Of a stretch of DNA of 64,000 bases, positions 38,103 to 46,540 are shown piece after piece (positions within the stretch are counted from its first letter, which is position 1; every line of letters starts with the position of its first letter). The stretch comes from Desertivirga xinjiangensis (GTDB lineage Bacteria > Bacteroidota > Bacteroidia > Sphingobacteriales > Sphingobacteriaceae): NCBI RefSeq assembly GCF_024436435.1, contig NZ_JAFMZP010000001.1:372001-436000 (forward strand), given 5' to 3'. The position numbers and the translations under genes are program-made. The notes beneath the pieces are model-generated. The model was not told the origin of the DNA. It worked only from the letters and a program-made list of their open reading frames with translations, and ran no database searches.

Positions 38103-38723
38103 ATGAAAACTTACCTAATTGCGGCGCTATTGCTGACCGCCTGTACCTGGACTGCCCAATCACAAACAACAGGGACCAACGTTATTGGATTTGGAGTTTC
38201 TTCTCAAACTACAAAAAATGAGAACGAATCAAGCAGCATGATCAATAGCGAACAAAAATCCACAAGATATTCTCTGACATACGGACATTTTATTAATGAG
38301 AATGCGCGTATAGGCGTGACTGCGTTTCACTCGGATGGAAGCTCCGAATATTCCGGATTGGAAACGAAAAGTGAAGGATACGGAGGTGCCTTGCATTATC
38401 AGAAATACTATCCACTGTTTAAGAAGTTTTATGCATTTGCTGGGGGTAGAGGTAGGTATATGTATTCAAAAGATAAATCTGAAAGTGAGAACTCAAGTGA
38501 GATTTCAATGGAAAGTAATTTCTATGGGATTGGGGCATACGGAGGTGCTGCTTTCTTTTTATCAAAAAGGTTTGCGTTTGAGGTGCAGCTTTTATCGGCA
38601 GACTTTAGCTATTCTAAATCAACATATAATAATTTGGGATTGAAATCAACTCAGACTAATTTGAATATATCAAGCACTGGCGCCATTAATGATCTTGGTT
38701 TCAGTATTTACTTCCTTTTCTGA
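38103..38723 (+). CDS. Outer membrane beta-barrel protein, function unknown
   Basis: A 206-aa secreted protein. A signal peptide (MKTYLIAALLLTACTWTAQSQ) precedes alternating beta strands (GTNVIGFGVSS, RYSLTYGHFINENARIGVTAF, YGGALHYQKYYPLFKKFYAFAG) ending in a typical LGFSIYFLF barrel terminus. It resembles small OmpW/opacity-type porin-like proteins. There is no operon partner: it is 134 bp after dnaE and 85 bp before trxA. Confidence 0.75.
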   Translation: MKTYLIAALLLTACTWTAQSQTTGTNVIGFGVSSQTTKNENESSSMINSEQKSTRYSLTYGHFINENARIGVTAFHSDGSSEYSGLETKSEGYGGALHYQKYYPLFKKFYAFAGGRGRYMYSKDKSESENSSEISMESNFYGIGAYGGAAFFLSKRFAFEVQLLSADFSYSKSTYNNLGLKSTQTNLNISSTGAINDLGFSIYFLF

Positions 38724-38755
38724 TTAATCATAGCCCTGTCAGATTGTCTTGTGAA

Positions 38756-38788
38756 TTTTGTGGTAAGATAATTGTATTAGTACATTTG
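38756..38788 (+). promoter_or_regulatory. Bacteroidota-type promoter of trxA
   Basis: TTTTG (38756-38760), a 20-bp spacer and a perfect TACATTTG (38781-38788) match the Bacteroidota sigma-ABfr consensus TTG-N17-23-TAnnTTTG. The trxA start lies 20 bp further on, giving a short leader. Confidence 0.65.
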
Positions 38789-38808
38789 AATTCAATAACA
38801 TTAAAATT

Positions 38809-39129
38809 ATGGCTTTAGAAATTACAGATGCAAACTTTGACGAAGTGGTGCTGAAATCAGATAAACCAGTTCTTATAGATTTTTGGGCAGAATGGTGCGG
38901 CCCTTGCCGTATGGTTGGTCCAGTAGTCGAAGAACTTTCAAAAGAATATGAAGGCAAAGCGATTGTTGGTAAAGTAAATGTTGACCACAATCCTGGTGTA
39001 TCAATGAAATTTGGTATCCGCAATATCCCTGCTTTGTTATTTTTCAAAAACGGAGAAATTGTTGATAAGCAAATTGGAGCTGTGCCTAAATCTGTTTTGG
39101 CAGATAAGCTTAGCAAACAAATAGCATAA
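38809..39129 (+). CDS. trxA: Thioredoxin
   Basis: A 106-aa cytoplasmic disulfide reductase. The active site is WCGPC (Trp29, Cys30-Cys33) within [14 protein letters not shown], and the conserved cis-proline is in [12 protein letters not shown]. The length and single domain are typical. A consensus promoter precedes it and a strong hairpin terminator follows, so it is a monocistronic gene. Confidence 0.97.
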   Translation: MALEITDANFDEVVLKSDKPVLIDFWAEWCGPCRMVGPVVEELSKEYEGKAIVGKVNVDHNPGVSMKFGIRNIPALLFFKNGEIVDKQIGAVPKSVLADKLSKQIA

Positions 39130-39151
39130 ACAATTAATATTTTATATTGCG

Positions 39152-39182
39152 ATCCATCCGTAGAAATGCGGATGGATTTTTT
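39152..39182 (+). terminator. Rho-independent terminator of trxA
   Basis: Perfect 9-base arms ATCCATCCG (39152-39160) and CGGATGGAT (39169-39177), 8-base loop, followed by six T. Confidence 0.85.
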
Positions 39183-39239
39183 GTTTATAGAAAGCCGGTA
39201 AATAGTAAACCGCTATCTTTAAAATTGTAAATTGCCCTT

Positions 39240-40163
39240 ATGCAACCCGATTTAAATACATACAAGGACTTACAGGACTTTGGCAACCTTGAGCTGCTGG
39301 CCAGGCAGGTTGTGGAAGGTTTTATAACGGGATTGCATAAAAGTCCGTTTCACGGCTTTTCGGTGGAGTTTGCCGAACACCGCTTGTACAACAGCGGCGA
39401 TTCTATTAAGAATATTGACTGGAAGCTTTATGGACGCACAGAAAAGATGTTCGTAAAGCGCTTCGAAGAAGAAACAAACCTGAGGTGTCAGTTAGTATTG
39501 GATGTGTCCTCTTCTATGTATTATCCCCATAAGGAAAATAATAAGTTGCTATTCTCCATCTACTCTGCCGCTTCTTTAATGTATCTGTTTAAAAAACAAA
39601 GGGATGCCTTTGGACTAAGCCTTTTTTCTGATAAACTGGAACTTTCAACGCCTTGTAAATCGACAGCGGTCCATCAAAAATTCCTTTTTAATGAACTCGA
39701 AATTTTATTGAGCCGTGAAAGCAAAGGTAAAGCTACGTCAGTTGCCTCGGCCCTGCATGAAATTGCAGAACTTGTTCATAAGCGTTCTTTAGTGATTATT
39801 TTTAGTGACATGCTAGATCCGGGTGCTGACGAAAAGAAGCTTTCTGATATTTTCGCCGCTTTGCAGCACCTGAAATATAATAAGCATGAGATCATAATAT
39901 TTAATGTGCTCGATTTTAAACATGAGCTGGAATTTGACTTTGAAAATCGACCGTATCAGTTTGTGGATATGGAAAGCGGAGAGGAGTTGAAAGTGCATCC
40001 TTCGCAGGTTAAGGAACAATATACGGCCTCTGTGAATGCATTCAGAAAAGAGTTAAAGCTAAAATGCGCGCAATACTCCATTGATCTGATCGATGCTGAT
40101 ATAAACGCTGGTTTTTATCAGATCCTGCATTCTTATCTTATCAAAAGAAATAAAGTAGCTTAA
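39240..40163 (+). CDS. DUF58-domain protein (VWA-like, MoxR-associated type)
   Basis: A 307-aa soluble protein of the DUF58 family, usually encoded beside MoxR AAA+ ATPases. The family core is SIKNIDWKLYGRTEKMFVKRFEEE (about 57-80), followed by a von Willebrand A-like fold starting LVLDVSSSMYYP (a partial MIDAS DxSxS motif). No moxR gene or batA-type genes lie nearby, so the partner must be elsewhere. The cellular role is unclear for most family members. Confidence 0.88.
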   Translation: MQPDLNTYKDLQDFGNLELLARQVVEGFITGLHKSPFHGFSVEFAEHRLYNSGDSIKNIDWKLYGRTEKMFVKRFEEETNLRCQLVLDVSSSMYYPHKENNKLLFSIYSAASLMYLFKKQRDAFGLSLFSDKLELSTPCKSTAVHQKFLFNELEILLSRESKGKATSVASALHEIAELVHKRSLVIIFSDMLDPGADEKKLSDIFAALQHLKYNKHEIIIFNVLDFKHELEFDFENRPYQFVDMESGEELKVHPSQVKEQYTASVNAFRKELKLKCAQYSIDLIDADINAGFYQILHSYLIKRNKVA

Positions 40164-40229
40164 AAATACAATTCGTAAAATCCGAATGGCCATTTACTTG
40201 TTAGTTCTCTGTATTCTTATCAACAGCTT

Positions 40230-40763
40230 ATGAATAATATATCAGATGTACTCCATGGTCATCTTGCTACTCATATTTTTGAAGACGATGGAAGTTTTCC
40301 CAACAATCCGCATCTCCCTGCACTTGTAATAAAAGGTGCCTTACATTTGCATCCGGATGACGATGCCGACTGTATCGTTGAACTTTTTAAGAAAAATAAC
40401 TGGACCAATGCGTGGAAGGATGGGATATTAGATTATCACCACTATCATAGCACTACACATGAAGTTCTTGGAGTGTTTTGTGGAACTGCTGATGTTCAAT
40501 TGGGCGGGCCGGAAGGAACCTGTGTTGAAATTCACAGGGGGGATATTGTGGTTATCCCCGCAGGTGTGGCTCATAAAAATCTAAAGTCGAGCCAGGACTT
40601 TTTGTGCGTCAGCGCTTATCCGGATGGGGCGGACTACGATATGAATTATGGAAAAGCAGAAGAGCGGCCTCAGGTTCTGGAGAATATAGCAAAAGTGCCT
40701 TTGCCATCCACGGATCCTGTTTTCGGTGAAAACGGGCCAGTTTTGGATGCCTGGAAGAAATAA
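40230..40763 (+). CDS. Cupin-fold protein (YjlB-like)
   Basis: A 177-aa cytoplasmic protein with a single cupin barrel. The two cupin motifs are visible: HHYHSTTHEVLGVFCG (about 71-86; His and Glu metal ligands) and GDIVVIPAGVAHKN (about 107-120). It resembles the uncharacterised YjlB family. It converges on the manganese catalase gene and shares a strong hairpin with it. Enzymatic function cannot be assigned. Confidence 0.8.
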   Translation: MNNISDVLHGHLATHIFEDDGSFPNNPHLPALVIKGALHLHPDDDADCIVELFKKNNWTNAWKDGILDYHHYHSTTHEVLGVFCGTADVQLGGPEGTCVEIHRGDIVVIPAGVAHKNLKSSQDFLCVSAYPDGADYDMNYGKAEERPQVLENIAKVPLPSTDPVFGENGPVLDAWKK

Positions 40764-40812
40764 CATTTCAATAGAGACATAAAGACATTCGGCCCCGAAC
40801 GTCTCTGTTGTT

Positions 40813-40848
40813 ATAAAAGAAGTGTTCTCTAAAGAACTCTTCTTTTAT
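40813..40848. terminator. Bidirectional terminator, cupin / catalase
   Basis: A 36-bp near-perfect palindrome: 10-base arms ATAAAAGAAG and CTTCTTTTAT, one T-T mismatch, then 5-base inner arms GTTCT/AGAAC around CTAA. It lies between two convergent genes and serves both directions. Confidence 0.75.
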
Positions 40849-40861
40849 AATAATAAGACAC

Positions 40862-41743
40862 TTACTTACTTACCATGTCACTTAAGGTGCCCAGTATGCC
40901 GTTAGTATCTGCCATTTGCTCTTTTTGTGCAAACCCTTCGGGCGCCGGTGGAGCTAGTTTCGGTTCTTCTCCCATAGGCTCAGCAGTGACCACACTAAAC
41001 TGACCTTTACCATCCACAGATGTTCCTGTCGTCCAGCGTGCCCCTTCGTACGTAAGAGGATCAGTGCCAATGTTGGTAGAAACAAAGGAATAGTTGACGT
41101 TGGTGTTTTCTTCTGTTTGGGGAAAGGTATTCGGGATAGGATGAACAGCTTCCTTACCACCTAACTCCTCTATTACAGCCAGCCATTGGTTTTGGTGCAT
41201 GGTATCTCTGGCAATTAAAAAGGAAAGCATGTCTTTCATGCCAGGGTCGTTGGTGGATTTCCATAAGCGGGTAGCCAGTACCCGGCCTGTAGATTCTGCC
41301 ATGACATTTGCATACATGTCGGCTGCAAGGTTACCGCTGGCAACTACCCAGGAGCCATTAAAGGGGACTCCGTTCGCATCTGTGGCCATTGCTGCCAGGC
41401 CGGCTGACAAATAATGGCGAGGGTCCATTCCTCCCATGATCTCACCGACCACAGGGTTTTCTTTCACCATTTTCTCTACCATATTGCCCGAAGCTCCTTC
41501 GAGATTCAAGGCAACAGCCGTTGAAAGCATTTCAATATGCGAGATTTCTTCGGTGCCTGTTTCCAGTAGCATGTCGCGGTATTTCACGGGGCCGCGGCAT
41601 CCCCAAGCCTGAAATAGGTATTGAAGGCACACCCGGATTTCTCCTTCAATACCGCCAATTGCTTGTTGCAATAATCTTGCAAATTGTGGATCTGGTTTGT
41701 CGACGCGTACTTGGTACTGCAGTCTTTTGTCATGATAAAACAT
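40862..41743 (-). CDS. Manganese catalase
   Basis: Non-haem catalase that dismutates hydrogen peroxide with a di-manganese centre, 293 aa. The ligand set of the family is visible: Glu35 (IEGEIRVCLQ), Glu66 and His69 (TEEISHIEM), Glu150 (NVMAESTGR) and His183 (DTMHQNQWL), on a four-helix bundle. The C-terminal tail (about 195-293) is the usual beta-rich wrap. It is cytoplasmic. An inverted repeat, TAACATGTTA, lies 37 bp upstream of the start. Confidence 0.94.
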   Translation of the reverse strand: MFYHDKRLQYQVRVDKPDPQFARLLQQAIGGIEGEIRVCLQYLFQAWGCRGPVKYRDMLLETGTEEISHIEMLSTAVALNLEGASGNMVEKMVKENPVVGEIMGGMDPRHYLSAGLAAMATDANGVPFNGSWVVASGNLAADMYANVMAESTGRVLATRLWKSTNDPGMKDMLSFLIARDTMHQNQWLAVIEELGGKEAVHPIPNTFPQTEENTNVNYSFVSTNIGTDPLTYEGARWTTGTSVDGKGQFSVVTAEPMGEEPKLAPPAPEGFAQKEQMADTNGILGTLSDMVSK

Positions 41744-41780
41744 AGTGTAGATGATTTAATGTTAATAACTGTCTAAAACC

Positions 41781-41790
41781 TAACATGTTA
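41781..41790. promoter_or_regulatory. Palindrome upstream of manganese catalase
   Basis: Perfect 10-bp palindrome TAACATGTTA, 37 bp before the catalase start, in a 131-bp gap with no other gene. It could be an operator, but a 10-bp palindrome in AT-rich DNA can arise by chance. Confidence 0.2.
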
Positions 41791-41874
41791 TGAAAAGCGA
41801 TGTTTAAGGTTTTTGAAATTGTAATCTGAAGAAAGCGATTTTCAGAAAACGAAGAGTCGTTTAAGTGAAATGGC

Positions 41875-42609
41875 TTAAGTATTTAGCCCAGAAGTGAGTT
41901 TCTGTAATGAGAGGGCATTGTATACGGCATAGGTATGGATATCATTATTAAAGAAGATGTAGGCATCTTCGGTCCGGTTTTCATTCTTTACAACGTCAAC
42001 GAGCGCCTGGAGTTGCTCCTCTTTGTAATCAGATGCGTACAATTCTCCTTCTCCATGCAACCGGTAATATAAAAGCGGGGCATTTATTACGATATCTTTG
42101 GGTAGGGTGGGATGGCTCATTCCGCAAAAGCTGATGTTTTTACTGCGCAATTGTTTAAAAACGTCTTCCTGCCACCAACTGGGATCCCTGAATTCAACCA
42201 CATTAAGGAATGAGCTATCCAGGTTGGTAAGGATACGCTCAAGTCGTTCTGGTTTGTAAACAAACCTCGGACCCATCTGAAAAAGGACGCAGCCTAGTTT
42301 TTCCTGTAGCCCTTCAGCTGCAGTGGAATAAAAATCAGCAAGCATATCGGTTACACCTATAAATTGTTTGAAGTGCGTGATGGCCCTTGGCGCCTTTACA
42401 GCGAAGCGAAAGTCTGCCGGGCTCTTGCCGTACCAGCTCTGCAGTAAAGAAATCCGGGGAAACCGGTAGAATGTGACATTTAATTCAAGAGTATTAAAAT
42501 GCTTACAGTAATAGTCAAACCATTTGCTTTGAGCCAACCCTTCAGGATAAAAACTACCTTTCCAATGTTTATAGTAAAATCCTGAGCACCCGATATGCCA
42601 CTTTATCAT
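41875..42609 (-). CDS. DUF72-family protein
   Basis: A 244-aa protein of the widespread DUF72 (YecE-like) TIM-barrel family. Typical blocks: WHIGCSGFYYKHWKGSFYP at the start, FNTLELNVTFYRFP, FRFAVKAPRAITH, LGCVLFQMGPRF, VVEFRDPSWW and LYYRLHGEGELY, with a final IFFNNDIHTYAVYNA. Function is not established for the family. It lies 48 bp downstream of corA on the same strand. Confidence 0.92.
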   Translation of the reverse strand: MIKWHIGCSGFYYKHWKGSFYPEGLAQSKWFDYYCKHFNTLELNVTFYRFPRISLLQSWYGKSPADFRFAVKAPRAITHFKQFIGVTDMLADFYSTAAEGLQEKLGCVLFQMGPRFVYKPERLERILTNLDSSFLNVVEFRDPSWWQEDVFKQLRSKNISFCGMSHPTLPKDIVINAPLLYYRLHGEGELYASDYKEEQLQALVDVVKNENRTEDAYIFFNNDIHTYAVYNALSLQKLTSGLNT

Positions 42610-42657
42610 ATTGCTTTTCTTTCAGGAACACGGATAAAGCTGCTTAGTTTAAAATTG

Positions 42658-43611
42658 CTATAACCAATTTTTCTTCTTAAAGTATATAAGTGTTCCTGCT
42701 GACGAAATGAACATTAATGTTATAGCAAAAAGATAACCATATTCCCAGTCCAGTTCGGGCATTACCTTGTAATTCATACCATAAATACTAGCAATAAGCG
42801 TAGGCGGCATAAAGGCGACGGTTGCAACGGTGAAAATTTTAATAATACGATTTTGTTCAATGTTCACAAAACCCATAAAGGTGTCCTGGAGGTATTCCAG
42901 ACGTTCAAAAGAGAATTTGTTATGTTCCAGGAGAGAACTAATGTCCTTAATCATGATCCTCAAAACACCCATGTATTCCTCTGGGAAAATACTGCTTTTC
43001 ATTAAGGCAGATATAAGGCGTTGTTTGTCGATGATGTTTTCTCTTAGCGACATGGTTTCATTCTGAAACGATGAAATCTGAATCAGGATCTCCTCATCAG
43101 GACTCACTTTTCGCAGCGTAAGCTGTTGGTTCAGTTCGGCGATTCGTTTTGCCAGGCTCTCAATAAGGTCCGCGTCCTGATCAATAGAAGTTTCAAGGAT
43201 GGTAAGGAAGATCTGAAACCCATTACTGTATGATGCCGGACTGGCTTTTATCTTTTTCACAGATTCACCGAAGGTTTTTAAATCGTCATCCCGATAGGTG
43301 AATAGAATTCCTTTTTCAACTATAATGGAAACCGGACAGTACACAAATCCTTTTTCACGTATTGACAAGAAATTGGAATTAATGATCAGCTCATCTTCCA
43401 TTTCACTAAAACGCGAGGAGCTTTCAATTTCCTGGGACTGTTCTTCGGATGAATATTTAATATCGAAGTACGTTTCAATGGTTGCTTTTTCTTTAGCTGT
43501 TGGGTTTTGAAGGTCGACCCAGATCATGCTTTCCATTGGAATTTCGCGGAGCTCGTCAAGGTCGGTCTCCTTGGCTAGTCTCCGGTCTTTTTTATAATAT
43601 ATACGCAGCAT
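42658..43611 (-). CDS. corA: CorA-family divalent cation transporter
   Basis: Magnesium (or cobalt) channel of the CorA family, 317 aa. A large N-terminal cytoplasmic domain is followed by two C-terminal membrane helices with the signature GMN in ASIYGMNYKVMPELDW between them, and the family's basic tail (YFKKKNW). It acts as a pentamer in the inner membrane. It is probably co-transcribed with the DUF72 gene. Confidence 0.94.
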   Translation of the reverse strand: MLRIYYKKDRRLAKETDLDELREIPMESMIWVDLQNPTAKEKATIETYFDIKYSSEEQSQEIESSSRFSEMEDELIINSNFLSIREKGFVYCPVSIIVEKGILFTYRDDDLKTFGESVKKIKASPASYSNGFQIFLTILETSIDQDADLIESLAKRIAELNQQLTLRKVSPDEEILIQISSFQNETMSLRENIIDKQRLISALMKSSIFPEEYMGVLRIMIKDISSLLEHNKFSFERLEYLQDTFMGFVNIEQNRIIKIFTVATVAFMPPTLIASIYGMNYKVMPELDWEYGYLFAITLMFISSAGTLIYFKKKNWL

Positions 43612-43748
43612 TTAATTCAGTTAAATTTTACCAAGCCTTATTGTTACCTTTGCAGAAGTTTTAAAAGTAAAAAGTTAAATATAAAAAACGGTATTTTGAG
43701 TGGATTTAAGGGTTTAACTAAATACAGTTTATAAAACTAAGCTATATA

Positions 43749-44705
43749 ATGGGTACTCCGGTAGATTTCGGCCAAAGAAGTTACAATCATTACGGTGCAT
43801 ATTTGAAAAATAAATATGACGGCAAGCGTGTGTTTAAGATTATTGTGGATGGAGGATTTACTTGTCCGAACCGGGATGGTAGTAAGGGATACGGTGGATG
43901 CTCATACTGTAACGTCGACTCGTTTACGCCAGAACTTTCCCGGAAAACACCTGTGATTCGAGAGCAGATCGAAAAGGGGATTGAAAGGGCGGTTAAGGGA
44001 TATGCAGCCGAGAAATTTATCATTTACTTCCAGCCGAACACGAATACCTATGCTCCAGCACATTTTTTAAAAATGATGTATAATGAAGCTTTGAGTATAG
44101 CGCCAGAAAATGTGGTGGGGCTATCGGTGGGAACCCGCCCGGACTGTATTGATGCTGAAAAAGTCGCCCTGCTCGAAAGTTACGTAGATCGCGGCCTTCA
44201 TGTCGATCTTGAAATGGGTATGGAGTCTATCTATAATGATACGCTCAATCAGATTAATCGGGGGTGCAGTCATGAAGAATTAGTACAGGCGCTTAATCTC
44301 GTTGAGAACTCGCGGCTTGATATATGTGTTCACACTATTTTTGGCTTTCCATGGGAAAGTAAGGAAATGATGTTGAAATATGCTGATGAGATCAACCGTT
44401 TTCCTCAGATTAAATTCGTTAAACTTCACCATTTGCATATTGTAGAAGGTTCCATAATGGGAGTGCAATATAAACGCAATCCATTTAAAGTGTTTTCAAT
44501 TGAAGAATACACTGACTTTCTTGCTGAGTTTATTCCTTTGTTGCGCCCTGATATTGTTGTGCAGCGTTTATTCGGCCTTGCCGACTACGATCTGCTGATA
44601 GCTCCTAATTGGGGGATGAAAAAATCGCAGATTCAAACCTATATCGATAAAAGACTCGAGTCTAAAGGTGTTGTGCAGGGATCAGAGTATCTCGCAATAA
44701 TATAA
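43749..44705 (+). CDS. Radical SAM protein, TIGR01212/YhcC family
   Basis: A 318-aa radical SAM enzyme. The iron-sulfur cysteines are Cys39, Cys51 and Cys54 in FTCPNRDGSKGYGGCSYCN, the arrangement of the TIGR01212 (YhcC) family. SVGTRPDCI, EMGMESIYNDTLNQINRGCSH and DICVHTIFGFPWE follow. The substrate is unknown. A TACCTTTG element at 43645-43652 is a possible -7 box far upstream, without a clear TTG partner. A perfect terminator follows the gene. Confidence 0.92.
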   Translation: MGTPVDFGQRSYNHYGAYLKNKYDGKRVFKIIVDGGFTCPNRDGSKGYGGCSYCNVDSFTPELSRKTPVIREQIEKGIERAVKGYAAEKFIIYFQPNTNTYAPAHFLKMMYNEALSIAPENVVGLSVGTRPDCIDAEKVALLESYVDRGLHVDLEMGMESIYNDTLNQINRGCSHEELVQALNLVENSRLDICVHTIFGFPWESKEMMLKYADEINRFPQIKFVKLHHLHIVEGSIMGVQYKRNPFKVFSIEEYTDFLAEFIPLLRPDIVVQRLFGLADYDLLIAPNWGMKKSQIQTYIDKRLESKGVVQGSEYLAII

Positions 44706-45109
44706 TTTCTTCGAGTACCCCCCCAAGTCAGTTTTAAAATAGAATAACGCAGTGAAGTGGTTTGCTTTACTGCGTTTTTTTTTATTTCTAATGTTTTGTT
44801 AATGCTCTTGGCTAATTTCTTCTAGTGTCTTGCTCGGTTTTTTCAGAATAATAGATTGTCAGTGTTGTGTTTGAGTCTATTTTATTCTTAATTATTCGAA
44901 TTCAGTGATTGTTTTGGCCTGTATTTTCGTTTTGTTGGTTTTTATTTGCTTGTTTTTTAGACAATCCACCGCATTTTATGATTTTTTTAATACTTTTTTT
45001 AAAAAAGTACTTGAAATATTGATTTTTGTTACTAATTTTATCATCAAATCGTACGAAAGATTAAAAAATAATAAACAAACGAATATTTAACAGCTAAAAC
45101 CAAAAGATT
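44706..45109. other. 404-bp AT-rich intergenic region before amt
   Basis: It holds the radical SAM gene's terminator, a 7-C run (44718-44724), and from about 44790 a very T-rich stretch. A 61-codon GTG-started frame (44905-45090) would encode one hydrophobic helix and a basic tail and would end 19 bp before amt, but its composition simply follows the T-richness. No promoter motif could be fixed. Confidence 0.5.
44746..44783 (+). terminator. Rho-independent terminator after radical SAM gene
   Basis: Twelve-base arms (44746-44757 and 44765-44776, one G-T wobble), 7-base loop TGGTTTG, followed by a long T-run to 44783. Confidence 0.9.
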
Positions 45110-46468
45110 ATGGAAAATTTTAACGCAGTTATTGAAATGTCAAGCCATCTGCCAATGATGAATGTCCTGGCTGTTGTAGAAGAAGCAGGAGTAGCGTCAG
45201 AAATTGCGAATGCCATGCTGACAAGTAACAATATCTGGATGATGTTGTCTACTGCACTTGTATTTATTATGCACCTTGGATTCGCAAGTGTTGAAGCAGG
45301 ATTTTCTCAAACCAAAAACACGGTAAATATTTTATTTAAGAATACTATTACTCCAGTCCTCGGTATCCTCATTTATGCACTGGTAGGATTTAATTTAATG
45401 TATCCTGGTTTTGCTGAAGGTTCTTACAGCTGGTTTGGTTTTTCAGGAACCGGAATTGCAGCACCAGAAAACGGTATTACCGCTGATTATGCTAGTGGCG
45501 GGTATACTTACTGGACCGATTTCTTATTCCAGGCAATGTTTGCCGCAACTTGTGCAACTATTGTATCAGGAGCAGTAGCCGAACGTATTAAATTCGGTGC
45601 ATATATCGCCTTTACAGTGGTATTTGCCGGGTTGATCTACCCGATTCTAGGTAGCTGGAAATGGGGGTACGGAGCATTAAATGATATGGGTTTCCATGAT
45701 TTTGCAGGTTCAACCCTGGTTCACTCTGTGGGCGGCTGGGGAGCTCTAGCAGGTATTATGCTATTAGGAGCACGTAAAGGAAAATATGCAAACGGCAAAG
45801 TGAAAACCTTTGCAGCATCTAATCTTCCGTTGGCAACTGCTGGTACTTTTCTTCTTTGGTTGGGCTGGTTTGGATTTAACGGAGGCTCTGTGCTTTCAGC
45901 GGATCCCGGCATGACTTCATTAGTACTGGTTACTACAACCTTAGGTGCTTGCGGCGGCGCAGTAGCTGCAGCTCTTGCGGCGTATTTCGTCAACAAAACT
46001 TACGATTTCGGCATGACATTAAATGGAATTCTTGCTGGTTTGGTTGGTATCACAGCAGGTGCTGACGTAATTACTCCTATGGAATCGATTATCATCGGAC
46101 TGGTTGCAGGTGTGCTAGTTGTATTGGGTGTTAAGTTGCTTGACGCTTTAAAATTAGATGACGTTGTAGGTGCCGTGCCTGTTCACTTATTCTGTGGTAT
46201 ATGGGGTACACTTGCTGTAGGGATTTTTGGAGAAGGTAAGTCGTTCATTGCCCAGCTTCAGGGTGTAGCTATCTACGGCGTTGCTGCTTTTGTTTCTGCC
46301 TTCGCAATATTTGCCATATTGAAATACACCATCGGTTTGAGAGTTTCTGAAAAGGAAGAAGTGGAAGGTCTGGATATCTACGAACACGGTATCGATGCTT
46401 ATTCTATTCCTGCAGTATTGTCCCTTGAGGCTTCAGCTACTGAATCTGAAAAAGAAGTGTTTGCCTAG
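45110..46468 (+). CDS. amt: Ammonium transporter
   Basis: Inner-membrane Amt/Rh-family ammonium channel, 452 aa with about 11-12 membrane segments. Signatures: DFLFQAMFAATCATIVSGAVAER, the AmtB-type DFAGSTLVHSVGGWGAL, and LLWLGWFGFNGGS. The N-terminus carries about 35 extra soluble residues before the first helix and the C-terminal tail extends past EKEEVEGLD. No glnK/glnB gene follows, as is common elsewhere; instead an outer-membrane porin gene lies 72 bp downstream. Confidence 0.96.
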   Translation: MENFNAVIEMSSHLPMMNVLAVVEEAGVASEIANAMLTSNNIWMMLSTALVFIMHLGFASVEAGFSQTKNTVNILFKNTITPVLGILIYALVGFNLMYPGFAEGSYSWFGFSGTGIAAPENGITADYASGGYTYWTDFLFQAMFAATCATIVSGAVAERIKFGAYIAFTVVFAGLIYPILGSWKWGYGALNDMGFHDFAGSTLVHSVGGWGALAGIMLLGARKGKYANGKVKTFAASNLPLATAGTFLLWLGWFGFNGGSVLSADPGMTSLVLVTTTLGACGGAVAAALAAYFVNKTYDFGMTLNGILAGLVGITAGADVITPMESIIIGLVAGVLVVLGVKLLDALKLDDVVGAVPVHLFCGIWGTLAVGIFGEGKSFIAQLQGVAIYGVAAFVSAFAIFAILKYTIGLRVSEKEEVEGLDIYEHGIDAYSIPAVLSLEASATESEKEVFA

Positions 46469-46540
46469 ATCACTATTAATCAAACAACACTATTAACTGA
46501 AATAAAATCAACAACAACCTTATTTAACAAACAAAATCAC

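Noticed and set aside
44718-44724. Run of seven C as a phase-variable tract
   Set aside because: It lies between a stop codon and a terminator, not in a reading frame or promoter spacer, so slippage would have no visible consequence.
44905-45090. A 61-codon GTG-started frame upstream of amt, predicted to form one membrane helix
   Set aside because: It lies in extremely T-rich DNA, which yields Phe/Leu/Ile codons by composition alone; there is no ATG and no recognisable relative. Left as a description of the gap.
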